Part shown: in pieces, positions 45,489-53,742 of the stretch | Layout of the letters: every line of letters starts with the position of its first letter | How positions within the stretch are numbered: position 1 is the stretch's first letter | Assembly (NCBI RefSeq): GCF_016802725.1 | Contig: NC_052666.1 | Span: forward strand, 4,926,501-4,990,500 | Reading direction: 5' to 3' | Source of the DNA: Solenopsis invicta | Lineage: Eukaryota > Arthropoda > Insecta > Hymenoptera > Formicidae | DNA length: 64,000 nucleotides | The notes under the pieces: model-generated | Databases searched by the model: none | What the model was told of the DNA's origin: nothing | Seen by the model: the letters and a program-made list of their open reading frames with translations, nothing else | Position numbers and translations under genes: made by a program

Positions 45489-46085
45489 TTATCTTGGTGT
45501 TGAATGATATTGACAGCGGCCCCTTGTTCCTTGCTCTCGGGGCGAGCTATCGGATATGTGATCTAGTGCTTGTAACTCGATGCTGGGGACGATAAGTTCC
45601 CTATCTACTTCGCTCGTATTTATGACGCGTATATATGCCTTACCATTTCTATTTGTGACAACAGCGTTTCCTAAGTAAACGCCGTCGCACACGTGGAGTC
45701 TCGGGACGTACCCGACTTGGACATGAGGATTTGTTACCCTAAGGTAAAATGTTGCCTGTGATCGCGCGGGGATCACCACAGTCTCGCGAGACGCGAAAGG
45801 TATTCGGTTACCGTGCCAATCTAAATGGCGCTCCGATAGATTGATAGTGGATGCATCGCGCAAGAAGTCGGCTCCTAAGATGCCCTCTTGTGCGATGGGG
45901 AAATTATTGGGTACCATATAAAAAGTGATTGGGTGACCCATGATTGTTAATTCGATGGACCCGAGTGTTTCGACACGTCCGCTCGTTATACCGCTAAGGA
46001 GTAGTGGATCGTCGTGTTTTATTTCCACGTCGGGATGTACGCTGCGTTTCTTTATTACGTTGGGCGCTGCCCCGGTGTCTACCAT
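45489..46085 (-). CDS. pol: pol of element C: protease part, separated by a frameshift
   Basis: It begins MVDTGAAPNV with the retropepsin DTGA site. ILGADFLRD, the usual second conserved block, lies near residue 70. It reads through to IELQALDHISD and then leaves the frame seen in B and ends at 45,489. The frame stays open upstream of 46,085 into the end of gag and lies in the -1 frame relative to gag, as expected for expression by ribosomal frameshifting. Confidence 0.85.
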   Translation of the reverse strand: MVDTGAAPNVIKKRSVHPDVEIKHDDPLLLSGITSGRVETLGSIELTIMGHPITFYMVPNNFPIAQEGILGADFLRDASTINLSERHLDWHGNRIPFASRETVVIPARSQATFYLRVTNPHVQVGYVPRLHVCDGVYLGNAVVTNRNGKAYIRVINTSEVDRELIVPSIELQALDHISDSSPREQGTRGRCQYHSTPR

Positions 46086-46156
46086 GAAGTTGGTTTCCTG
46101 GAGGAGGCCATTTGCAGTGAGGGTTACAGTTGGCGCGTGCGAGAATTCCGTGGGGT

Positions 46157-47827
46157 TTAGTACTGCGATTCGGGATCGCTCTCGTTGTGGTTCGTTTCGT
46201 CGTGGTTCAACTCCTCTGTCGCGATCGGATTTAATGGACGTGTTCGTCTCTGATCGTCCGCCGGGATCGTGCCTCGTTGTCCCGACGGACCGGGCGCGTT
46301 TCCCGATTCTTCGCGACGCGAGTTGTTATACATTCTCCTGCGACACTCCTCGATCTCGTGGCCGGGTTTCTTGCAATACCGGCAAAATTTATCGCTTGGG
46401 TATGTTTGGCGTTGGTCACCGTAACCGTTTTGATTACGCGAGTCGTATTCTCGATACGACGGTTCCCTCGGGGTTTCGGGTTGTTGATAATAAGAGTTCG
46501 TGCGCGCGTTAGGTTGCCTTCCGGAGTTATAGCGGCCGCGTGGGTCGTAGGTCCTTTGGAACGTATCACGTTGCCTTCCGGCGTTATCGCGATCGCGCGA
46601 GTCGTATGTGTTTGGAAACGTATCGCGTTGCTTTCCAGCGTTATCGCGATCGCGCGAGTCGTATGTGTTTGGAAACGTATCGCGTTGCCTTCCGGGGTAA
46701 CTGCGGTCGCGTGAGTCGTATGACTGAGGTTGCAGCTCCCTTTGTTGGTTTAAGCGCGAGCTATCGGGTTGACGATAAGTGCTGGGACGTGTTTCGCGTT
46801 GCTGGCCCGGGTGTATGGGTGCTCGCGCGTAACGTTGGCGGTCCAGTTCCTGTCGCCTGGCTATAGCTTTGGCGGCGGCGAACATATCCGTGTGTTTGTG
46901 CTCGGTCTCGATCTTTATCTGCAAGCGATATTCCAACGGTAGACCTTCGTAAAACGACCGCCCAGTCAGGTCGTCTATCTCAGCAATAAACTGGGGGTCT
47001 AATTTCTTTCTTTCTCTGCGCTCGGCGTCCAAAATAGCGGTCCGAATGTCCTTCACGCGACTGATGTAATCGAGCACGTGTTCGTTAGGGCGGAGGTAGA
47101 CGGTGCTCAGTTCGCCCCTGTATTGGTCCAGAGTTTTGATGGACCCGAATGCGCCGGTTAATAAATCTATCAATTCAGTGACTGTGTCACAAGGTTCATC
47201 CTCGACAGCGTAGTAGGCTCTTCGGCCGAGTTTGTTTATCAAAAGCTTAGTCAAGTGGCGTTCAGCCGAAGGGGGAATTATCTCGCTGGTGCGACGGCAC
47301 GCGCGTGTGAATTGAGCGAGCGAAATGTTGTAACCGTCAAAATACGGAACGTGATCGGTGGCTTCTCGGAATGAAACTTTAGGTGCGGGAGGTTCGCTGC
47401 CTCCGCCTCCGCCGCCGCCACCGGTGGGCGGTAGACGTGATGGTGAGCGCGCGTAATCGTGGCTGCCTCGAGGGGTGCAGGGATTCTCCAGCTGCTGTAC
47501 GTGAACGGATGTGTTAAATGGCGTAGGTTCAGAATCTAATTTCCGTTCCAGTTCGCGCTCTCTTGCTAGCATCTCGTTTTCTCGCGCTGCCATGATACGA
47601 TTGAATTTTTCGCGCTCGCGTTCTAACTGGGAGCGTGCGGTTTCGATGTGATCGAGCTCTTGGCGGAGGGAGTTTTCCTGGGCGTTTAATCTTTTCTCTT
47701 TCTCGTTGACTGCCTTTTCGATTATTCCTAGCTCATATTGTCTGGTGGCTAGCTCCTGGGTAAGATTTTCATGGGAGCTCGCATCCTCGATCTGCGAGGG
47801 GTTTTTGTTTTTACCCCGGGTTTCCAT
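46157..47827 (-). CDS. gag: gag of element C, 556 aa
   Basis: The start METRGKNKN matches B and D. Order: coiled coil (residues ~10-100), Gly-rich linker (~140-150), capsid-like domain (FDGYNISLAQFTR at ~160 to RSFYEGLPLEY at ~300, including YYAVEDEPCDTV), Arg/Asp-rich linker with four ~20-residue tandem repeats (QRDTFPNTYDSRDRDNAG, about 390-460), a CCHC knuckle (CRYCKKPGHEIEEC, ~482-495) and an acidic end. The role is the structural particle and RNA binding. It is uninterrupted. The upstream Cys-rich ORF ends 70 bp before the ATG. Confidence 0.9.
   Translation of the reverse strand: METRGKNKNPSQIEDASSHENLTQELATRQYELGIIEKAVNEKEKRLNAQENSLRQELDHIETARSQLEREREKFNRIMAARENEMLARERELERKLDSEPTPFNTSVHVQQLENPCTPRGSHDYARSPSRLPPTGGGGGGGGSEPPAPKVSFREATDHVPYFDGYNISLAQFTRACRRTSEIIPPSAERHLTKLLINKLGRRAYYAVEDEPCDTVTELIDLLTGAFGSIKTLDQYRGELSTVYLRPNEHVLDYISRVKDIRTAILDAERRERKKLDPQFIAEIDDLTGRSFYEGLPLEYRLQIKIETEHKHTDMFAAAKAIARRQELDRQRYARAPIHPGQQRETRPSTYRQPDSSRLNQQRELQPQSYDSRDRSYPGRQRDTFPNTYDSRDRDNAGKQRDTFPNTYDSRDRDNAGRQRDTFQRTYDPRGRYNSGRQPNARTNSYYQQPETPREPSYREYDSRNQNGYGDQRQTYPSDKFCRYCKKPGHEIEECRRRMYNNSRREESGNAPGPSGQRGTIPADDQRRTRPLNPIATEELNHDETNHNESDPESQY
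46560..46720. repeat. 60-bp minisatellite inside gag of element C
   Basis: GATCGCGCGAGTCGTATGTG recurs every 60 bp, in frame with gag, so copy-number changes would not break the protein. Confidence 0.85.
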
Positions 47828-47897
47828 GGTCCCTTCGGATTTTGCGAGAGAGGGAGAGAGAGAGATCTAAATTGCTTATGTGGTGGGTTTTTCTACC

Positions 47898-48317
47898 CTA
47901 ACCGCCTACTGCGTGGTTGCGCGTCTGGGTAATACCAATAATTGTAGCCTCGTTGCTATCGTAAGGTCTGTCGTTTGAATCGCGTAGATACTGTAGGAAA
48001 TCGCGCAGCACGACGCTGCAAATGGGACAAGTGGCCGTAGGCCGTATAAGAGGAATTGAGTTCCGGCAGACTTGGCACTGTTCGTGTTGCGCGATCTGTG
48101 TTCTGGTTGCAATATGCATATAATGTCGAGATACTCGGTCGTGGTTAACTTCGCTAGGGCTTAAATCTAGATAGCATTCGTCACAAATGACTTCCTCTGT
48201 ATTTCGGTCGTGGAAGAAGAGTGCTATGCAGCAGCGGGCTGTATTTGCCCATGGAATGTAGACAGGTTGCTGAGGCAGGTGGGGATTAGGATTCCGTAAT
48301 CCTTGGGGAGGACACAT
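47898..48317 (-). CDS. Cys/His-rich accessory ORF upstream of gag, element C, 139 aa
   Basis: It begins MCPPQGLRN. The core is PWANTARCC, CDEC, RVSRHYMH, CQVC, CPIC and DSNEATIIGITQTRN. It aligns without gaps in the Cys framework with B and D, and with the LTR-encoded ORF of the same element. No signal peptide or membrane segment is present. The position between PBS and gag means it would be translated from the genomic RNA before gag. Confidence 0.75.
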   Translation of the reverse strand: MCPPQGLRNPNPHLPQQPVYIPWANTARCCIALFFHDRNTEEVICDECYLDLSPSEVNHDRVSRHYMHIATRTQIAQHEQCQVCRNSIPLIRPTATCPICSVVLRDFLQYLRDSNDRPYDSNEATIIGITQTRNHAVGG

Positions 48318-48351
48318 ATTATCCTATGTAGTCGCAAGTATCGACGAACAC

Positions 48352-48690
48352 CGACATTTTATTGAAGGTGTGGGTTTACCATAAATTACCGACTTTTACC
48401 GACATTTACCGACATTTACTGACTTTTACCGACATTTACCGACATTTACTGACTTTTACCGACATTTACCGACATTTATCCGTTTACCGACATTTACCAT
48501 AAATTACCGACTTTTACCGACATTTACCGACATTTACTGACTTTTACCGATATTTACCGACATTTACCGACATTTATCGACATTTACCGACATTTACCAT
48601 AAATTACCGACTTTTACCGACATTTACCGACATTTACTGACTTTTACCGATATTTACCGACATATATCGACAGTGGGAATTTACCGACGT
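48352..48690. repeat. Leader tandem repeats of element C
   Basis: Irregular 12- and 18-bp units of TTACCGACATT(T), with TTTACCATAAATTACCGACT at the start of three larger blocks. The word ACCGACATTTA is shared with the leader repeat of element B. Confidence 0.9.
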
Positions 48691-48700
48691 TTATCGACTA

Positions 48701-48717
48701 TCCCACCGCTGTCACCA
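48701..48717 (-). other. Primer binding site of element C (tRNA-Leu-like)
   Basis: TGGTGACAGCGGTGGGA on the minus strand lies 4 nt inside the 5' LTR border. It is complementary to a tRNA 3' end TCCCACCGCTGTCACCA, which fits the leucine tRNA type as I recall it. The same site occurs in D. Confidence 0.85.
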
Positions 48718-48803
48718 AATTTGTTACGTCGTGAGGCCTCCTTCAATCAACAAGAGGGAAGGGGGTTACGATAGGGTGTTTTACGATATCTGATTAGAAT
48801 TTA

Positions 48804-49214
48804 CTATTCTTCGCGCGGTCCAGCGCACGATATTATTTCGGCTAGCGTTATGACATAAGGTTCCCTGATGACGTGCGATTCCTCGCTCGTTGCGCGTAAG
48901 CGGCGGATTAATTGATTCAGCGCTCCGCAACAGGTTAGGCACCGAATAGCGGGACGACACCGGGGGATGGTAACGTTGCAATTACGGCACTGCTCAGTTG
49001 CAACCTCGCCGATTCTAGTGTAATGATTACCGACGAGGTCGTAGAATCTTTCGCGTGGGGGTACTTCCAAAAAGCATTCGCCGCAAAGTATACTATCGTT
49101 GAATATGTCCCGGTAAAACTCGGATATGCAGCACAAGGCTGTATCGATCCACGGATGATATTCGGGTCTGAGTAGGGGGAGGTAGCTATATGGATTTTCG
49201 GATAAATAGCTCAT
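48804..49214 (-). CDS. Cys/His-rich ORF inside the 5' LTR of element C, 136 aa
   Basis: Same frame as 38,326-38,736. In this copy it follows the probable U3/R region and precedes the PBS, so a transcript that starts near the TATA-like block would carry it as the first reading frame. See the 3' LTR copy for motifs. Confidence 0.65.
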   Translation of the reverse strand: MSYLSENPYSYLPLLRPEYHPWIDTALCCISEFYRDIFNDSILCGECFLEVPPRERFYDLVGNHYTRIGEVATEQCRNCNVTIPRCRPAIRCLTCCGALNQLIRRLRATSEESHVIREPYVITLAEIISCAGPREE

Positions 49215-49710
49215 ACCAAATTTTATCTATTATGAGCATTTATTTTGTATTTGAATGCACTAGAAGTGTGTCGGAAGGAATATTTGTTCTATTCGTTCGG
49301 TTTGACCGTTGCACAAAGGCAAGCCCTCAAAGGGGTCGTATTACAGGAACACTTGTGCGGGAGGAGTCGTATTACGCGAACCTTTGCGCTCGAGGTAGAC
49401 CCAACGGTCTGTCCAGGCGCCAGGCTGTCGCGCGTGGGTTGAAGTGAAAATCACCGACGCCGTTACCGTGCAAGTTTCCGTTACGGACGGTTTGATAACT
49501 ATTATTTGTTTTAAACATTCGCTTACCTTTCTGTTGGCTAAGCTGCGCTGGAGAATAGCGGAACGGGACGACCACGGTTCTGCTTGCCGTCTGCGACCCC
49601 TGGAATCTGCGATGTATCGAACGGGTGGCTGGAGTCGTCGTCGATGATGATTTTTTTGCGATAAATGTGTTTTAATTAGTCGCGCGAGAGATGGATTTAT
49701 AGTAGATTTG

Positions 49711-49750
49711 GTACTGAGACACTTTATATAAGATATGAACAATATTTATT
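49711..49750 (-). promoter_or_regulatory. Conserved TATA/AATAAA-like block in LTR C
   Basis: On the minus strand AATAAATATTGTTCATATC is followed by TTATATAAAGTGTCTCAGT. A closely similar block occurs in the LTR of B near 28,990, and a looser one in the LTR of D. It may serve as the core promoter, as the poly(A) signal, or as both. Confidence 0.5.
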
Positions 49751-50407
49751 ACTTAATAACTAATACAGAACCTTAAGTTGGTTAACAATTAATTATTAAT
49801 ACAAAACTTTAAGTTGATTAACACTTGATTATTATAATTAATACAAAACTTTAAGTTGATTAACACTTGATTATTATACTCTTAACGACAGGTAATTACT
49901 TAAGATAGACCCCTTGCGCGGGTCGGGTTTGATTGTTGGATATAGAAAACGTTGAACAATGGATTTGGATTCGGAGAGTTCGCGGAGTGATTCGACTGAT
50001 CGCGGTGAGAGTGGTCCTAAGACTCACTTGCCTAGCGACGCGCGAAGCGGTGCTCGGCTTGCGTGGCGCTGGGAGAGTGGGGGATCCCCACTATGTTGCC
50101 CGTTGGCGCGCGCAACTCCCGTGCTAAGCACGGGCGTGGTAACGGTGACGATAGAGGGTACGATCGGTGGTAACTATATCGATAGTTATCATGATGGTAA
50201 TATCCCTGTCGGTAAGGTTTACATGGTAACTACTTAAATGGTAATGCTTAAGTGGTAATGGTTATAATGGTATTGTCTTAGATGGTAACAATGATAATTA
50301 TCCTAAATGGTAAGTTAGTAGTAGCATACAGTGTTGGTTAATAATTATGAATTAATACAGGCTAAAATAAGTGTCAGGTGGTTACGTGTGACGTTACAGA
50401 CGTTACA

Positions 50408-50411
50408 CTTG
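50408..50411. other. Target site duplication CTTG, right copy (element C)
   Basis: Matches 38,240-38,243. Confidence 0.85.
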
Positions 50412-50416
50412 TTAAA

Positions 50417-50429
50417 TCCCACCGCTGTC
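50417..50429 (-). other. PBS remnant of element B
   Basis: TCCCACCGCTGTC on the plus strand equals the first 13 of 17 bases of the PBS of C and D. The terminal ACCA is replaced by GAGT at the LTR border. Confidence 0.7.
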
Positions 50430-50432
50430 GAG

Positions 50433-50692
50433 TGCGTGCGTGCGTGCTTGTCACGTCGCGGTTTCGTCAATCGCACAAAATATATCGCGCGCAGGGACGG
50501 AATCGCGATAAGGGGGATTTATACTAAGCAACTGGGTTTATCGAAATTTATAATTAAATTCACGTTTAAGTTTTACTAAAAATCTTAATTATTCGGGGCA
50601 GACCTGTAAGAAGCAAGTGTTATTTATGCCTGTTTATTTAGCTAATTGTAACTGCTTATGAATTTTATAGTTACAATTGGAAGAGGTGTTAA
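50433..50692 (-). repeat. 5' LTR of element B, truncated by piggyBac
   Basis: It matches the start of the 3' LTR of B (28,030-28,290) with very few differences and stops at GGTGTTAA, where the 3' LTR continues with CTATTAAG. Confidence 0.9.
50689..50692. other. TTAA target of piggyBac
   Basis: TTAA is directly followed by CCCGGCGTGAG, the outer end of the transposon. TTAA is also present in the uninterrupted LTR of B. Confidence 0.85.
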
Positions 50693-51113
50693 CCCGGCGT
50701 GAGTGTGGTGGAAAAAGATTACTTTGAGTATGTGGCGGGGTGTGACATACCCCAACACAATAGTGTCTGTAAAATTTTAAATGCACCAGAATCACGTCAA
50801 ATAACTGCAATATATTATAAAAGGGGATAATATAAGAAACAATTTCAATAACAAGCAAATAATATTAATTGTATTTTAATACAATTACTTGAGATAGCAA
50901 TGGCACTGGTTTTTGGTTACAAAAATCAAAACGCTCATTTAGAAGAGCCACTAAGATTAATAAGTTTTTACTTAAACTAAAAAAACTCTAAAAACATAAA
51001 CAACATGAGATCTTGAACAAACTAAACATATAAAATCTTATTATATCATTGAGAAACATCTTAGGAACTAGAATCGAAATTAGCACAGTCTTTGCAAGAA
51101 AAAATTGCATGAT
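50693..51113. other. 3' untranslated part of the piggyBac element
   Basis: AT-rich, no gene. GTGGCGGGGTGTGACATACCCC near 50,733-50,755 is partly self-complementary. Confidence 0.6.
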
Positions 51114-52052
51114 CTAACATATGGCTTTTTCACAGCATGCACATGCATATTTAGTCTTTCGATCTTTGCGGCGTGAACAGTCAAGACATCTAACATAACG
51201 TCCAGGAGTATTTTGGAGTAATGGGTGCAATGGTTCATTGATTTGAGAAAAAATTTTCTGACGTATGTTTACGGGGATATTTTTTTTATCTACTCGTAGT
51301 CGCAAATGCGTATACACCAAACTTAATGCCATATTACGGAGAAATTCTGTTCGTGTAGTGTTTTTGTTTACATTTTCTTGAAATATTATGTTTGCATTGA
51401 TAGCAGCCATATTCAGTATTCCATAAAAGATTGTCATTGGCCAGCGCTTGCTGTTGCGCGAAACATCGTAAGTAGCGCTCAACTCATCAACAACATCGAC
51501 TCCTGCTTTTGTTGAGTTGTAGAACGTAATAATTTCCAGCTTTTTCTGGTCTCCAGTGCTTTCATCAATCCTATCATCGTGGTGAAGGTTAGACATTGCA
51601 ATTACCACTTTATTATTTTTAGGGGCATAAGAGACCAAAGAAATATCCTTCTGGAAACAAAACATTGAACTTCCCGGTTCTTTTCTGGTCTTCAAAAAAA
51701 CAGGTGGAATGCATCTTTTGTTTTTGCGAACTGTTCCAGTGGAAGTCAGCCTATGCTCAGCTAATAGATGCATCATCAATTCGTAACTGGTAAACCAGTT
51801 ATCAAAAGTTAAATTGCGATTCGACTTTGAAATGGGCTGAATTAGTCTTTCCACTATAGCAAAAGCGCTGTTACTGACAGCGTACGGCCCTGCAGGCTGC
51901 TTCCCTGCATAAACTTCTAAATTAAAAATGTAAAAAGACTTAGCATCTACAAGTGCTTGAATTTTGATGCCATACTTAGCAGGTTTGCTTGGTATGTACA
52001 CACGAAACGAGCATCGCCCTCTAAACGCCAATAACATCTCATCAATTGTCAT
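51114..52052 (-). pseudogene. piggyBac transposase, C-terminal part
   Basis: All three catalytic Asp blocks are present: TIDEMLLAFRG, TFDNWFTSYEL and KAGVDVVDEL. The end is a Cys-rich zinc-binding domain (CLDC, CACC, final KAIC) that in this family helps bind the transposon ends. The part is open from the insertion point to the stop. The start codon of this frame is only the internal Met at the insertion site, with no promoter of its own. The gene was whole until element D split it. Confidence 0.85.
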
Positions 52053-52053
52053 G
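52050..52053. other. Target site duplication CATG, left copy (element D)
   Basis: CATG lies at 52,050-52,053 and at 63,175-63,178, on the two sides of the LTRs of D. Confidence 0.9.
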
Positions 52054-53482
52054 TGTTACGTCGAGATGCGAACCGAGGGCAAACACATAAGATCCGGCTA
52101 GTGCCTCGTTGTAGGGGGTGGAAATAAAATTAATAATCATTCGAGGCTGAAATTGCGCGAGATCCCCGGCGGTTGCGGGAGAGAGAGAGAGAGAGAGGGT
52201 GAGAGAAACAGGGCAGGTGAGAGGGAAAGAGAGAAAGAGTGAGGGAGCCAGGACAAGTGAGACAGGGGAAAAAGAAGGTGAGCGAAGGGAGAGAGAGAGA
52301 GAGACTGAATTTATCTTTTAGAGGGACGGCGGGGAGAGTTACGTAGTACCCCAACCAATTGCAATTTCTTTATTTATGTGATTTCGAGCGTTTTATTACG
52401 CGGCAAAATAATTAAGACACTTACCTTTACCAACTATGAAGGAGTGGGCAGCTCTCGCCGATCGCGGGGATGGTCAGCGTTGACCGATAGTTTCCTCGGC
52501 CTTGGTGGGTGGATGCCGCGGCGCGGCGTCCCTCGTTTTCAGCAGGGGCGTCGAGATAATTATTTTCACTCGCGGTAGGACACGTGGCGATCGCGTTATG
52601 TTGAGAGACACTGTATTGTGCGATGTTTCCCGAATCGCGGCGATATAATTAGCCTTACTGTACTTACATTAGACGCAAGAGTAAGAGGGTTGAATCAACA
52701 CAGGTTAATTACACTTTAACATATAATATTTATTAATTAGATTTAATTAATACAACAAAGGTGTTGCGGGTTACAACTATGCTTAAATTCGGTAGAAAAA
52801 TAATACACTCGGATTGAAATTGTAACATAGAATTAAGAACATTAATGCAAAATAATGATGATAGTAGTTAATGTTAATAATAAGTCTAAGCTAAATTAAT
52901 ATTAGAAACTGAATTAGAACTAAAGTTGAGATTTGAATTGAATCGAAATAGAATTGAATTAGAATTAGGATCGGGTTGAATTATAATGAATTTCGAACAA
53001 TTTAGTTTACGCCACGTGGTCACAATTTCAACAGCGGAGCGCGACGCGGGTATACTTTACGAAGTCCGGCGACGAAGTGACCCAGAGTCGCTGTCCGGAG
53101 GGGCAGCGTTGCCACCGCCATACCGTTCTAAATCGCCCACGCTTCCGAGTGCGGCGCTGATGCAAGAAGAAGGACGCTCGCACGTACACGCGCCCACGCC
53201 ATTAAGCGCAAGCCTAGGTGCGAGGGAGAAAGAAAGAGACGCTCGCGCATAGCAGGGCTAGGCGAGAGAGAGAAAGAAAGGGACGCTCATGCGTAGCCCG
53301 CGCCACTAAGCGCAAGGCTAGGTGAGAAAGAGAAAGAAAGAGACGCTCGCGTATAGCAGGGCTAGGCGAGAGAGAGAAAGAAGGAGACGCTTCATCCTTC
53401 GTCTCGCAGGTACGGTCTGAAGCGCGAAAATTTAGTCGAGAATAAGTCGCAAAATTTACACCCGGAATTTGCGGATGTAACA
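52054..53482 (-). repeat. 3' LTR of element D
   Basis: It runs from TGTTACGTCGAGATGCG to GGATGTAACA. It has GA-rich tracts near 52,180-52,300 and a tandem repeat at 53,217-53,395. Confidence 0.95.
53217..53395. repeat. ~60-bp tandem repeat in LTR D, ~3 copies
   Basis: The unit is GAGAAAGAAAGAGACGCTCG plus a GC-rich stretch (AAGGCTAGGTGA or CAGGGCTAGGCGA). Its partner array is at 62,909-63,087. It lies at the U3 end, where enhancer repeats are common. Open frames here are repeat artefacts. Confidence 0.8.
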
Positions 53483-53494
53483 CCTCCCCCCATC
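53483..53494 (-). other. Polypurine tract of element D
   Basis: GATGGGGGGAGG on the minus strand directly against the 3' LTR. Confidence 0.85.
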
Positions 53495-53742
53495 GTTTAA
53501 AATGTTGAACGGTGTTCAACATTTTCTAACTTAGTGCATGCATTAATCTAGGTCAACGTATGCTATGTATTAAATTTTAAGGATTACATGAATTTAGCTG
53601 TTGAAAATATAAAGGAAAGATAAAATTGTGATTAGTTACTAACTTAACATAATATTTAATTCTATGTATAGAATACGCTACTTATTGGAGATGAGTGTGG
53701 ACATGAATTTATTTAGGTGTATAGAATAAACCGAAACATTGA

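Larger units (their letters stand above)
38244..50407 (-). mobile_element. Element C: near-complete Ty3/Gypsy-type element with chuvirus-like env, 12.2 kb
   Basis: Two LTRs of 1,709 and 1,686 bp, PBS, leader repeats, Cys-rich ORF, gag, pol, env and polypurine tract are all present, and the flanks carry a 4-bp duplication. It sits in the leader of element B. LTR divergence is about 1% by eye (some 16 substitutions, one single-base and one ~23-bp indel). Pol has one frameshift between protease and RT, and everything else is open. Confidence 0.95.
48722..50407 (-). repeat. 5' LTR of element C
   Basis: It runs from TGTTACGTCGTGAGG to GACGTTACA on the plus strand. It lacks about 23 bp near 49,655 that the 3' LTR has. 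It contains the LTR-encoded Cys-rich ORF (48,804-49,214), a TATATAA block near 49,725 and the ATGGTAA array near 50,140-50,310. Confidence 0.95.
28046..50692 (-). mobile_element. Element B: oldest member of the nest, split by insertion of element C
   Basis: B consists of 28,046-38,239 and 50,412-50,692. From its 5' end on the minus strand it has a 5' LTR fragment, PBS, leader with tandem repeats, Cys-rich ORF, gag, pol, env, polypurine tract and 3' LTR. The 4-bp duplication CTTG at 38,240-38,243 and 50,408-50,411 marks where C split the leader. The 5' LTR is cut at a TTAA by a piggyBac element, and its remainder should lie beyond the right edge of the window. Gag and pol are frameshifted, but env is open. 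Confidence 0.9.

Noticed and set aside
32944..46866. Many plus-strand open frames opposite gag, pol and env
   Set aside because: They are shadows of the real minus-strand frames. Their amino-acid patterns are the antisense of conserved motifs.
48701..48717. Part of a tRNA gene
   Set aside because: Only the 3' 17 bases match, next to an LTR border. This is a primer binding site, not a gene.
53214..53522. Ser/Leu-rich ORF at the left LTR of element D (and 62,906-63,175)
   Set aside because: It is a translation of the ~60-bp LTR repeats. It has no equivalent in B or C and shows no motif.
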